Part shown: piece by piece, positions 1 to 6,400 of the stretch
Position numbering within the stretch: position 1 is the first letter of the stretch
Layout of the letters: each line of letters opens with the position of its first letter
Assembly: GCA_036390755.1 (NCBI GenBank)
Contig: DASWBH010000374.1
Span: 1 to 12,880, forward strand
From: DASVHS01 sp036390755
Lineage (GTDB): Bacteria; Acidobacteriota; Thermoanaerobaculia; Gp7-AA8
DNA length: 12,880 nucleotides
Direction of reading: 5' to 3'
Position numbers and translations under genes: made by a program
Notes under the pieces: generated by a model
Told to the model about the DNA's origin: nothing
Database searches by the model: none
What the model saw: only the letters and a program-made list of their open reading frames with translations

Positions 1-178
1 CGACCTGGCCATGGTGGGCGGCTCGGACCAGACCGGCGACGACCCGGCCCGCTTCATTGTGTCGAGCGCGTTCCACGCCCTCCCGTTCTTCGACAGCGTG
101 ACGCGCCTGACGCAGGTGCGCGCCCGGTGGCTCGACCACACTACCGGCACGTTCCTCACACCCGACCCGATGGGGTAC
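1..178 (+). repeat. Rhs core duplicated segment, copy 1 (matches 2257-2434)
   Basis: Aligned by eye without gaps to 2257-2434 at a constant offset of 2256. I count 13 mismatches in 178 bases, about 93% identity. Identity falls abruptly after the TAC codon of the DP-x-GY motif, where the tips begin to diverge. The left limit is only the window edge. This is the DNA segment on which homologous recombination between Rhs modules could act. Confidence 0.9.
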
Positions 179-1036
179 AAGGATTCAGCAAATTCATATG
201 CGTATTGCGCAGGGGATCCGGTGAATGGGAGGGATCCGACCGGCAATGGAGTGTTCGTGGTGTACCGCGAATTTACCGACGGCCCACAGCGGAAACTATT
301 CCCGGCAACAGGTCACTATTTCATCGCGTTCGATGAGGAAGGGCTCGATGACGTGGACAACTGGCGCGCCGTAATCAAAGAAGCGCGACAACGGCACGAG
401 CGCGCACTGACCGCCGGCGGCAATGTCGAGACCTTCTCTTTCCATCCAGATCCGAAGTCGAAGTACAACGTCGCGACCATTTTTACGTCAGGGTCGCGCA
501 TAGGTTACGACGACATTATCGACAAGACGACATTCGAAGCGGCGCGCTCGCGTCGCGGTCGAGCGGGTGGCTTGAAAGAACCACGCATTTGGAAATTGCA
601 GACGACGCGTGAACAACAGGAACTCCTCTATCGCCGCGTTGTCGCAGAAAGGAATCGCATCGAGACAGGAGACAACGCGTTCGGCTCGTACGCATTGCTC
701 CTAAACGACTGCGGAACGTGGGCGCGCCACGTCATCGAAGAGCTTGGAAATATGACATGGCCCGAGGATGCGTCCCAATTCAACGGCGGAGGCGTCGGCG
801 TAGGAGGCGCGTCGGAACTGGCATTCGGGCCGGAACTTCTTATGGGAAGCGCAGCGGCGCCAGTGGTCGATTACGAAGTTCGCGGGATGCGCAGAGGCAT
901 CGTGAAGGTCAACAACGCGCTAGAAGCACTCGGCACGGCGAGCGACCGATTGCGGCGACAAATGCGCGAAGCTCTCGATTCGTTCGCACGTGCCGCAGAA
1001 CGCGATGTGAAAGCTGCCGTCGGGGCGCCGGAATAG
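2..1036 (+). CDS. Rhs-family polymorphic toxin, C-terminal part (5' end outside window), cysteine-peptidase-like tip
   Basis: The reading frame is open to the left edge; residues below are counted from the internal Met at base 11. Residues 1-80 are the end of an Rhs core: ARARW-like RARWLDHTTGTFLTPDP, then YAYCAGDPVNGRDPTG, which is the usual junction to a variable toxin tip. The tip (about 81-341) contains GHYFIAFD with His102, ETFSFHP with His145, and LNDCGTWARHVIEE with Cys234. His before Cys with NC at a helix start resembles circularly permuted papain-fold enzymes (NlpC/P60- or LRAT-like). The enzyme class is therefore an inference from motif layout. The tip recurs, diverged, in the Rhs module at 1784-3181, and Rhs core families deliver such tips in contact-dependent competition. 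The stop codon overlaps the GTG of the next gene, as expected of a toxin-immunity pair. The tip is visibly less GC-rich than the core, typical of exchanged tips. The last 60 residues are basic and helical and have no counterpart I can align in the other copy. Confidence 0.85.
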   Translation, partial: DLAMVGGSDQTGDDPARFIVSSAFHALPFFDSVTRLTQVRARWLDHTTGTFLTPDPMGYKDSANSYAYCAGDPVNGRDPTGNGVFVVYREFTDGPQRKLFPATGHYFIAFDEEGLDDVDNWRAVIKEARQRHERALTAGGNVETFSFHPDPKSKYNVATIFTSGSRIGYDDIIDKTTFEAARSRRGRAGGLKEPRIWKLQTTREQQELLYRRVVAERNRIETGDNAFGSYALLLNDCGTWARHVIEELGNMTWPEDASQFNGGGVGVGGASELAFGPELLMGSAAAPVVDYEVRGMRRGIVKVNNALEALGTASDRLRRQMREALDSFARAAERDVKAAVGAPE

Positions 1037-1569
1037 TGAAACGTGTGCTCTTCAGCGTCGCGAGTGTTCTTTTGGCGTTGTCATGCCACACAGAGAACAA
1101 TGCGTCTAGTTACTCGACATGGCATGAAGCGGTTGCCAGAAAAGCGGGCGTCTTTTTCGACGCTCCAGATGATGCAACGGTTCACGATTTCGATGTCGGC
1201 GTCGTCGTATTCTTGCACCCGGTATTCAAACCGGTTTGGGCCGACTGGCAATACGCAATTGAGATTAAAATCGAAAGGTTGAGCCGCACGGCTTTCGATG
1301 CTCGCGTGTCGACCGATAACTTGCAACCGCGCTGGATGTCGGCGGAACACAGACGGCTCGACACGAATGTTGATGGTGACGTGACGTACTATCGCCTCGA
1401 CAAGTCTTGTTCTGCTCTCGAGGTGCTGACGGCCGTGGCCAGGCTCGATCAGTCGCGGCGTAAGGTACCTGCTGATGCGGGGTCCCGCGACGACTACGCG
1501 ATCCGCCGCATCCTCAACTCCGCCAAATGTGGATCGCGAGAGGCCGCCAATGCCCGGCCGCTCGGTTGA
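1036..1569 (+). CDS. Predicted lipoprotein, candidate immunity protein for the first Rhs tip
   Basis: The likely start is the GTG at 1036, which shares a base with the TAG of the Rhs gene; there is no strong ribosome site, so translational coupling is likely. The 177-aa product begins VKRVLFSVASVLLALSC. This is a basic end, a hydrophobic core and a lipobox-like ending with Cys17, which predicts a lipid-anchored periplasmic protein. The mature part contains AGVFFDAPDDA (37-47), RLSRTAFDAR (81-90) and a DDYAIRRILNSA stretch near the C-terminus. Each of these has a matching segment in the lipoprotein gene at 3254-3766, which also follows an Rhs tip. Position, overlap and paralogy argue for an immunity protein, and the lipoprotein signal suggests the toxin acts in the periplasm. 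Family membership is unknown to me. An open frame extends upstream to 718 but runs through the Rhs gene and is not needed. Confidence 0.75.
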   Translation: MKRVLFSVASVLLALSCHTENNASSYSTWHEAVARKAGVFFDAPDDATVHDFDVGVVVFLHPVFKPVWADWQYAIEIKIERLSRTAFDARVSTDNLQPRWMSAEHRRLDTNVDGDVTYYRLDKSCSALEVLTAVARLDQSRRKVPADAGSRDDYAIRRILNSAKCGSREAANARPLG

Positions 1570-1658
1570 ATCGCAGCGCACGTCCGATCCCAGGATCAAT
1601 GCACATTTAATCCGCGTACAAGAGCCCTCGTGGACGCACGCGTTAGCCTCTGGCCGCG

Positions 1659-1721
1659 GCCTAATGCGCGCTTGCGGTCGACGCGTGGATGCTCCGTGCG
1701 CGGCCGAAGCGGGCATTAGGC
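1659..1721. repeat. attC-like imperfect palindrome between toxin cassettes
   Basis: Arms 1659-1673 and 1707-1721 pair with one mismatch (1668 against 1712). The ends read GCCTAAT and ATTAGGC, with GCGCTT and AAGCG just inside, and a partly paired GC-rich centre. Length (63 bases), arm layout and orientation resemble integron attC sites, whose outer boxes follow RYYYAAC and GTTRRRY. Both outer boxes depart from that rule at the same base pair, giving AAT and ATT where AAC and GTT are expected. The stem is kept but the canonical cleavage triplet is not. It could be a decayed attC or an unrelated hairpin. The rest of the 1570-1783 gap shows no gene that I can support. Confidence 0.35.
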
Positions 1722-1783
1722 GGACGTGATCGGTCGCGGCCGCACGTGCAGCCGTCCTCGCGCTCACGGCTCCCGGCCGGCGG

Positions 1784-3181
1784 ATGCAGCGTCGTCGTTC
1801 AACTGAAACGGCGATCGTGACCGCACGTTGCACCCGCAGGCCGTGCGTCCTCGTGCTCGTGCACCTGACCAAAGAGCTGCGCGAGTCGACGCTCGCCACC
1901 GTTCTGCGGCTGTCGGGCGTGGACGCTTCCGGCAAGATGCTGCAGAAATCCTCGGTGAAGCCGTCGCTCGCCGATGCGAATACCGCCGAGTTCACGCTCT
2001 CTGCTGCAGAATGGTCGACGTTGACCGGCAACGACGCAGCGGGTGTCTCGATCGCCGCGACGAAGGACCTGCGCGCGGCCGCGTGGAGTGCTGACGTCCC
2101 GCCGCTGCCCGCCCCCGAGTGGGCCACCGCCACCCGCCCGGTCTACAGCACGCCGGATACGCCGATCGAGATCCGCGAGTCGGTGACGAACCTGACGCAG
2201 TGGCTGGCGTCGATCGGCACGAACGGCAAGAAAACGAACACTCTGTACGACGTCCCCGACCTGGCAATGGTGGGCGGCTCAGACCAGACCGGCGACGACC
2301 CGGCCCGCTTCATCGTCGCGAGCGCGTTCCACGCCCTCCCGTTCTTCGACAGCGTGACGCGCCTGACGCAGGTGCGGGCCAGGTGGCTCGACCACACCAC
2401 CGGCACGTTCCTCACACCGGACCCACTCGGCTACGCCGCGTCTGGGTCCAATCTCTACAACTACGCTCACTCCGATCCGGTGAACGCCAGAGATCCGACC
2501 GGCGAAGCGGTGTACTTGGTTTATCGCAAGTTCAACGATCCTACGTTGGAGAAGGGGTATCCGTTCATTGGCCATTTCTATTTGGCCTTCGACGCGAATG
2601 GCCTTGCTGATCCCGCACACTGGGAAGCGCTCGTCAGGCATATCGGCGGCCAGAATGTTCGCGGAATCGAACGCGCGCCGAACCCGGATGCGGAGACGTT
2701 CTCTTTTCATCCCACGGAAGTGAGAGATGGCGACAAGCGCAACGCGTTGGTCTCCACGCTATACACCGACGCTTCGTACGTCGGCTACAACGATGAGAAG
2801 CCCGACCAAGAAACGGTCGAGCGTGGGCGAGACATGATGCCCAACGGAATGCCCGTGGATGAGGGAGTGAAGATCTGGCGGATACCCGCGACGCAGCAGC
2901 AGCAAGAACAGCTGTACATCCAGGCAATCGCACAGCGGGACACGATCAACTCTGGGTTGAACACCTCCGGCTCATATGGTCTTGGGAGTAACAACTGCGG
3001 AAGCTGGGCGCAGTGGATGCTCTTGCAGGCCGGCTTATCATGGCCGGCCGGCGCGACGTTCTGCAATCTAGGCGGCGTCGGCATCCATGGCCCGACCGAT
3101 ATCCCGTCGCGCGCGTTAACAGCCGCGATCGGCGTAGTTGGTGAAGCCCGAAAAGCTGCGCGAGAGTTTGTGGAGTCGTAG
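1784..3181 (+). CDS. Orphan Rhs C-terminal module with diverged cysteine-peptidase-like tip
   Basis: The open frame gives 465 residues from the ATG at 1784, but no ribosome site is convincing and the first 20-25 residues look like read-through of noncoding DNA. Rhs-like sequence seems to start near residue 25 (LVHLTKELRES). Residues 110-240 are core: VYSTPDTPIEIRES, TLYDVPDLAMVGG, RARWLDHTTGTFLTPDPLGY, DPVNARDPTG. The tip (241-465) carries GHFYLAFD with His264, ETFSFHP with His309, and SNNCGSWAQ with Cys405. All three match the tip at the left edge in order and near-equal spacing. There is no signal peptide and none of the long YD-repeat shell of a full Rhs protein. This fits the orphan rhs-CT cassettes known from Rhs and CDI loci, which are silent until recombined onto a full-length gene. 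A lipoprotein gene follows 72 bases later. It could instead be expressed as a free toxin fragment. Confidence 0.75.
   Translation: MQRRRSTETAIVTARCTRRPCVLVLVHLTKELRESTLATVLRLSGVDASGKMLQKSSVKPSLADANTAEFTLSAAEWSTLTGNDAAGVSIAATKDLRAAAWSADVPPLPAPEWATATRPVYSTPDTPIEIRESVTNLTQWLASIGTNGKKTNTLYDVPDLAMVGGSDQTGDDPARFIVASAFHALPFFDSVTRLTQVRARWLDHTTGTFLTPDPLGYAASGSNLYNYAHSDPVNARDPTGEAVYLVYRKFNDPTLEKGYPFIGHFYLAFDANGLADPAHWEALVRHIGGQNVRGIERAPNPDAETFSFHPTEVRDGDKRNALVSTLYTDASYVGYNDEKPDQETVERGRDMMPNGMPVDEGVKIWRIPATQQQQEQLYIQAIAQRDTINSGLNTSGSYGLGSNNCGSWAQWMLLQAGLSWPAGATFCNLGGVGIHGPTDIPSRALTAAIGVVGEARKAAREFVES
2257..2434 (+). repeat. Rhs core duplicated segment, copy 2 (matches 1-178)
   Basis: This is the second copy of the near-identical core DNA, with 13 mismatches in 178 bases against positions 1-178. 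Here core-like coding sequence continues about 400 bases further left (from roughly 1857). The repeated unit is therefore probably longer than this window shows for copy 1. Confidence 0.9.
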
Positions 3182-3253
3182 ACTCAGGTGCCGACGAAGA
3201 CGCCGTGCGGCCGAGAATGGTGTGGCGACGCGAGAGGATGGTGACGTCAGCTG

Positions 3254-3766
3254 ATGCGAGTGAAGGCGTTGCTGAAGTTCGTAACTCTCTTGCTACTCGC
3301 ATGCGGATCCGACAGGGTTCATCGCTCCGATCTTCACAGATGGAATATGGTCGAGTTGCCGTCAGCGGGCATCGTGCTCGCCGCTCCGGCGGACGCTTCG
3401 AACCTTCAGATGCATTACCTCTCGAATGGCCTGGCTGACGCGACATGGATGATCAGCATCAGTGTCCGGCGAACGTCGCGGACCGCGTTTGAGAATCCGG
3501 CGCGGCCGGATCGGCGTAATCGTGCGAGTTCTGACGCGCAGTACATGAAGTGGCTGAGCTGGCTGCAAGATTTTCATCCAGCAGCGTCGCGCTTCGACAT
3601 GCCCAACGGTTCGGAGCAGTATCGGCGAGACCTGCCGCTGCCGGACGGCGACATTGCAAGCATTCACGTAACGTATCAGCCGGCGCCATTTACGCCGGAG
3701 GAGCGCAGGGCGGACGAAACTGCTATTCGTCGGATACTCGATTCGGCTCGACCCATTCAGCGATAG
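3254..3766 (+). CDS. Predicted lipoprotein, candidate immunity protein for the orphan Rhs tip
   Basis: The 170-aa product starts MRVKALLKFVTLLLLAC. This is a clear lipoprotein signal with Cys17, the same position as in the lipoprotein at 1036-1569. Shared segments in the same order are AGIVLAAPADAS (38-49), RRTSRTAFENP (72-82) and DETAIRRILDSA near the end, where the other has AGVFFDAPDDAT, ERLSRTAFDAR and DDYAIRRILNSA. The two are therefore paralogues that diverged along with the tips next to them. It lies 72 bases after the orphan toxin module. A GAGAGG at 3232-3237 is too far upstream to be an ideal ribosome site. I infer a periplasmic immunity role from position and signal; no domain family is recognised. 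This copy lacks the short C-terminal extension of the first. Confidence 0.75.
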   Translation: MRVKALLKFVTLLLLACGSDRVHRSDLHRWNMVELPSAGIVLAAPADASNLQMHYLSNGLADATWMISISVRRTSRTAFENPARPDRRNRASSDAQYMKWLSWLQDFHPAASRFDMPNGSEQYRRDLPLPDGDIASIHVTYQPAPFTPEERRADETAIRRILDSARPIQR

Positions 3767-3884
3767 AACGGCGGTTGGGCGGCACAAATCGCCGCGGTGC
3801 GACAGCGGACGCGCAATGACGATCGACCGCACGAGTGCGCCTTAATTCTGGGTCTTCTAATGAACCGATTGTGGCGACCGTCTG

Positions 3885-4343
3885 ATGGATATCTCACAAA
3901 CACCTATAATTCGGCCACTCATTAATAAGTGTGTTGTTACTAAGGCACCACTTGTCCTCGTCCGGCGAACTGAACCGATGGCAAGTCACGAGTCCATAAC
4001 CGAAACCTTCCTTGTTCCCGCGGGAACGGCTCTCGCACCCTTGGCGCTTATCGATTATAAGAGGGGCGCTGGGGGCAAATCAGGTGTGTCAGAAGTGCTG
4101 GGAATCGTACCCGCAGGCACGCCTCTTATGATTCGTTCGGCGTGGTCTCGCCAGTCGGCAGAAAACCGAATCTTCTTTTTAGTAGGGTCCATGGTCGGCC
4201 GTGTGGGGGTGGTGGACATATCCGAATTGGTCGATAGGCCCTGGCAGGTTGCTCTAGCAGACGGTAAAGTCTCTAGCCATGAGGCGTCGGACCTTGGCAA
4301 TCGGTCTGTACTTAACTTGCAGTATGCAGATTTCTGCAAGTAA
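3885..4343 (+). CDS. Hypothetical protein, AT-richer than neighbours
   Basis: An open frame of 152 codons from the ATG at 3885; an in-frame ATG at 3978 would give 121 residues (MASHESITETF). Neither start has a visible ribosome site. No signal peptide or membrane span is seen. The body holds two VPAGT turns (FLVPAGTAL and GIVPAGTPL), then IFFLVGSMVGRVGVVDISEL. This beta-rich pattern might form a small barrel, but I do not recognise the family. The DNA here is less GC-rich than the Tol operon, like the Rhs tips, suggesting it belongs to the same accessory island. A perfect TATAAT at 3905-3910 lies between the two candidate starts, which slightly favours the later one. It follows the second immunity gene by 118 bases. 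It is not lipoprotein-like and does not match the immunity paralogues. Confidence 0.5.
   Translation: MDISQTPIIRPLINKCVVTKAPLVLVRRTEPMASHESITETFLVPAGTALAPLALIDYKRGAGGKSGVSEVLGIVPAGTPLMIRSAWSRQSAENRIFFLVGSMVGRVGVVDISELVDRPWQVALADGKVSSHEASDLGNRSVLNLQYADFCK
3905..3910 (+). promoter_or_regulatory. Candidate -10 element TATAAT
   Basis: An exact TATAAT in an AT-rich patch of a GC-rich region, 68 bases before the ATG at 3978. No good -35 hexamer lies 16-18 bases upstream, so this is tentative. If the gene really starts at 3885 the hexamer is coding sequence. Confidence 0.3.
3916..3931. promoter_or_regulatory. 16-base near-palindrome beside the TATAAT
   Basis: CACTCATTAATAAGTG pairs with itself apart from one position (CACTCATT against CACTTATT). 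It sits 5 bases after the candidate -10, where a repressor operator would act. This is a weak inference from position only. Confidence 0.25.
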
Positions 4344-4436
4344 CGCACGCGATGCGGGCAAGGCCGGTGCCAGCGTGCGATGCCAGCTTTCAGCTTGGTG
4401 GTGGATAGCTGGCGATTACAGTAATCCGAAAGATCC

Positions 4437-4440
4437 GAGG
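4437..4440 (+). promoter_or_regulatory. Ribosome binding site for the exported protein at 4446
   Basis: GAGG five bases before the ATG at 4446. It supports that start, which also begins a signal-peptide-like sequence. Confidence 0.6.
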
Positions 4441-4445
4441 ATCGC

Positions 4446-5420
4446 ATGAAGATACTCAGTGTGCCAGTTCGATTGCTGCTGCTGTCGTACGCGATTACGC
4501 TATCTACTGCCGCGGGTCGGAGTTTCGACGATCGTCCGTGGATCGTGGGATACGACGCCGCCGACGGGCGACAACATGTGACCGAATATGTGCTGCGAAA
4601 TGAGACGGTGGAACATTACACCGAGCTTGTTACTCATCAGGTGATTCTTGATGTGCATCACGAGATTTCGATGGCCGATCTGCTTGGAGCAATTCGGAAG
4701 GGGTTTGGTCCCGACTGCCGCAATTTCGCGTGGACAATCCTGAGCCAGGACGCCGCTCATGCGACATACCGTTGGTCGCACTCCGGATGCGATGGTTACT
4801 CAAGTCAGGCAGAAATCGCACGGCTCTCGTTAACGAAAGAGGGTATCTCGCGTTGGGCGTACACCAGCATGGTGCTGCCGCTGAACGAAGAGAAACGGGC
4901 GTTGTGGAAAGATGTTTTAGAGACGCTGCCCGGAGTCGTGCCGGATCACGCTGTACTCCGTCGATTGTCGATATCTGGGGGTCGCTTCGCTATTCGGGCT
5001 TTCGTCGAGGATGTTCCTATTCCCGCGGAGGGCGAGCTCGCGACCGTGCTCGACGCCGGTCCAGCATTTATACGCGACGGCGACCACGTTCGGCTAAAGT
5101 GGATCGCCCACCTGGCGCCCAACTCACCTGCGGCTTTCAGCAATGTTAAGCGCGTGAAGCTTGAGGACGTCTCAGGCAAAGAAGCAGTGGTGTTGGCCGA
5201 GAGTGAGTTCCGACGTCCGACGACGGAAGCGACGATCGAGGGAACCGCGCACGCGGTCACGCCACAGAATTACCCGTGGCTCTACTCGTCAGAAGCGACA
5301 ATTCTGGTTCTTCGTATCACTCTGTATCAGTCGACCGGGTCACCCGAAGTGCTGATCCAGCCCGTATTAATTGGAGCCGTAGTAAAACGGAAGCTTAGGT
5401 CTGCTGGCTACCTTCAGTAA
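4446..5420 (+). CDS. Hypothetical exported protein
   Basis: The 324-aa product has an N-terminal signal peptide: MKILSVPVR, then a hydrophobic stretch through LLLLSYAITLSTA, with probable cleavage near residue 23 (TAAG). No lipobox or further membrane span is seen. Residues about 25-160 contain two cysteines in DCRNFAW and SGCDGYSS, which could form a disulfide in the periplasm. The second half (about 180-324) looks beta-rich, with an AIRAFVEDVPIPAEGELATVLDAGPAF segment split here by description only. I do not recognise a family. A GAGG site fixes the start. It follows the unknown gene at 3885-4343 by 102 bases and shares its strand with the Rhs cassettes. A role in the toxin island is possible but unsupported. 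No terminator is evident after it. Confidence 0.7.
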   Translation: MKILSVPVRLLLLSYAITLSTAAGRSFDDRPWIVGYDAADGRQHVTEYVLRNETVEHYTELVTHQVILDVHHEISMADLLGAIRKGFGPDCRNFAWTILSQDAAHATYRWSHSGCDGYSSQAEIARLSLTKEGISRWAYTSMVLPLNEEKRALWKDVLETLPGVVPDHAVLRRLSISGGRFAIRAFVEDVPIPAEGELATVLDAGPAFIRDGDHVRLKWIAHLAPNSPAAFSNVKRVKLEDVSGKEAVVLAESEFRRPTTEATIEGTAHAVTPQNYPWLYSSEATILVLRITLYQSTGSPEVLIQPVLIGAVVKRKLRSAGYLQ

Positions 5421-5472
5421 GACGCTCCTCCCTTCCACCCTCACGGCACAACTGTGATATCAACCTCATCCG

Positions 5473-5730
5473 ATGGCTTGGAAGCCGGTCACCACCCTCG
5501 ACACTCCCTTCCGCACGGGCGGGCGGAAGTTCCTTGTCCGGATCGATGGGGAGGAGCGGAAGGATGGGACGTGGGGTGGGCGGGTCGTGTTCGTCGACGG
5601 ATCGAACATCCGCGTGACCAGCCAGGAGACCTCGCAGCCCAACCGCGGGGCGGTCGAATACTGGGGCACAGGGCTCGAGCCGATTTACCTCGAGGGCGCG
5701 TTCGCGCGCGCACGGGAGGAAGCACCATGA
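5473..5730 (+). CDS. Small conserved-looking hypothetical protein
   Basis: The 85-aa protein begins MAWKPVTTLDTPF. It has a beta-rich, charged body (KFLVRIDGEERKDGTWGGRV, then FVDGSNIRVTSQET) and ends in an acidic-basic tail. No signal or membrane span. The other frame through this stretch, open from 5454, gives an unlikely His/Arg/Gly-rich sequence, so this frame is preferred. Its TGA overlaps the ATG of the next gene as ATGA, which implies translational coupling and a shared function. No ribosome site is visible before 5473. The family is not recognised. Confidence 0.7.
   Translation: MAWKPVTTLDTPFRTGGRKFLVRIDGEERKDGTWGGRVVFVDGSNIRVTSQETSQPNRGAVEYWGTGLEPIYLEGAFARAREEAP
5714..5720 (+). promoter_or_regulatory. 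Ribosome binding site deciding the start at 5727
   Basis: GGGAGGA six bases before ATG 5727. It selects this start over the much longer open frame that begins at 5454 and runs through the preceding gene. Confidence 0.7.
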
Positions 5731-6074
5731 TCTATCGCAATGCCGATTTCGCTCGCAACATCACCTGGCACCCCGAGATCAGCCCCGAAGCGCCGGCACG
5801 CGCACGCCAGTTCCTCGACGGCGAGCGCGAGCTGTTCCATCTCGCCCGCGGCAGCCGCGAAGTGACCGCGCTGGACATGTTCCTCGAAACCGCCACGGAT
5901 CTGGCCATCGACCGCGGCGTCACCGGCGAGATCCTCGTCCGCGCCACCAACTGCGGCGAATCGCTGCTGCTGACCGGCAAGACCGCGTCGGTCCTCCGCT
6001 CCTACATCGACGACGAGCCGGTGAGCACGCGCGACCGCCTCGACATGACGCTCAGGCGACGCGCTTTCGTCTAG
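5727..6074 (+). CDS. Small hypothetical protein, coupled to the upstream gene
   Basis: The 115-aa product begins MIYRNADFARNITWHPEISP. It looks cytoplasmic and mixed alpha-beta, with a helical middle (ALDMFLETATDLAIDRG) and a GEILVRATNCGESLLLTGKT strand region. No membrane span or signal. It is coupled to the 85-aa gene by an ATGA overlap and preceded by a strong GGGAGGA. It ends 17 bases before the convergent rpsT gene, and no terminator hairpin is visible in that gap. Base composition and codon use resemble the chromosomal Tol genes more than the Rhs island, so the island probably ends before 5473. Function unknown. Confidence 0.7.
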   Translation: MIYRNADFARNITWHPEISPEAPARARQFLDGERELFHLARGSREVTALDMFLETATDLAIDRGVTGEILVRATNCGESLLLTGKTASVLRSYIDDEPVSTRDRLDMTLRRRAFV

Positions 6075-6091
6075 CCCGGTGACCGATGGAC

Positions 6092-6355
6092 CTACGTCGT
6101 GCGGCGCTTCGCCGATGCGCTGAGGCGTGACTTGTAGCGGTCGGCCGTATTGCCCTTGATTAGGCCGCGCTTGGCGGCCTTGTCGATCTCCGCGAATCCG
6201 GCGCTGATTGCGTCCTTCAGATCGCCCGCGCCGCTCTCCACGGTGCCACGTGCTTTCTTCAGCGCCGATTTCAGGCGCGACTTCCCGGCGCGGTTGCGCT
6301 CTTTTCTTTTTTCGGCCTGGCGGCGCTGCTTCTCGGCCGAGCGAATATTTGCCAT
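6092..6355 (-). CDS. rpsT: 30S ribosomal protein S20
   Basis: The 87-aa, strongly basic protein begins MANIRSAEKQRRQAEKRK and continues NRAGKSRLKSALKKAR. This is the recognisable S20 N-terminal pattern at the family's usual length. The C-terminal half holds KRGLIKGNTADRYKSRLS, the conserved helix-turn of S20. S20 binds 16S rRNA and assists early 30S assembly. The gene lies 45 bases after cpoB on the same strand. A GGAG lies about 10 bases before the ATG. It may be co-transcribed with the Tol operon or have its own promoter in the short gap; none is evident. Confidence 0.97.
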   Translation of the reverse strand: MANIRSAEKQRRQAEKRKERNRAGKSRLKSALKKARGTVESGAGDLKDAISAGFAEIDKAAKRGLIKGNTADRYKSRLSASAKRRTT

Positions 6356-6400
6356 TGCGGTCTGCTCTCCTACGGTGTCGTTTCTAAAAGGCCGCGTATT

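Noticed and set aside
718..1035. Upstream extension of the lipoprotein frame to an ATG at 718.
   Set aside because: This part runs inside the Rhs tip and encodes an Arg-rich sequence. The lipoprotein signal begins at the GTG at 1036.
1570..1783. Small genes in the gap between the cassettes.
   Set aside because: Open frames here lack ribosome sites and protein-like composition. Only the attC-like hairpin stands out.
1081..2133. A 350-codon open frame on the - strand spanning the first lipoprotein gene, the gap and the start of the orphan Rhs module.
   Set aside because: High GC keeps it open. The composition is Arg/Ala/Ser-rich with no motif, and the + strand genes are supported by signal peptide and paralogy.
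5454..5726. Extension of the 115-aa gene to an ATG at 5454 (206 codons).
   Set aside because: It overlaps the more protein-like 85-aa frame, and a strong ribosome site directly precedes ATG 5727.
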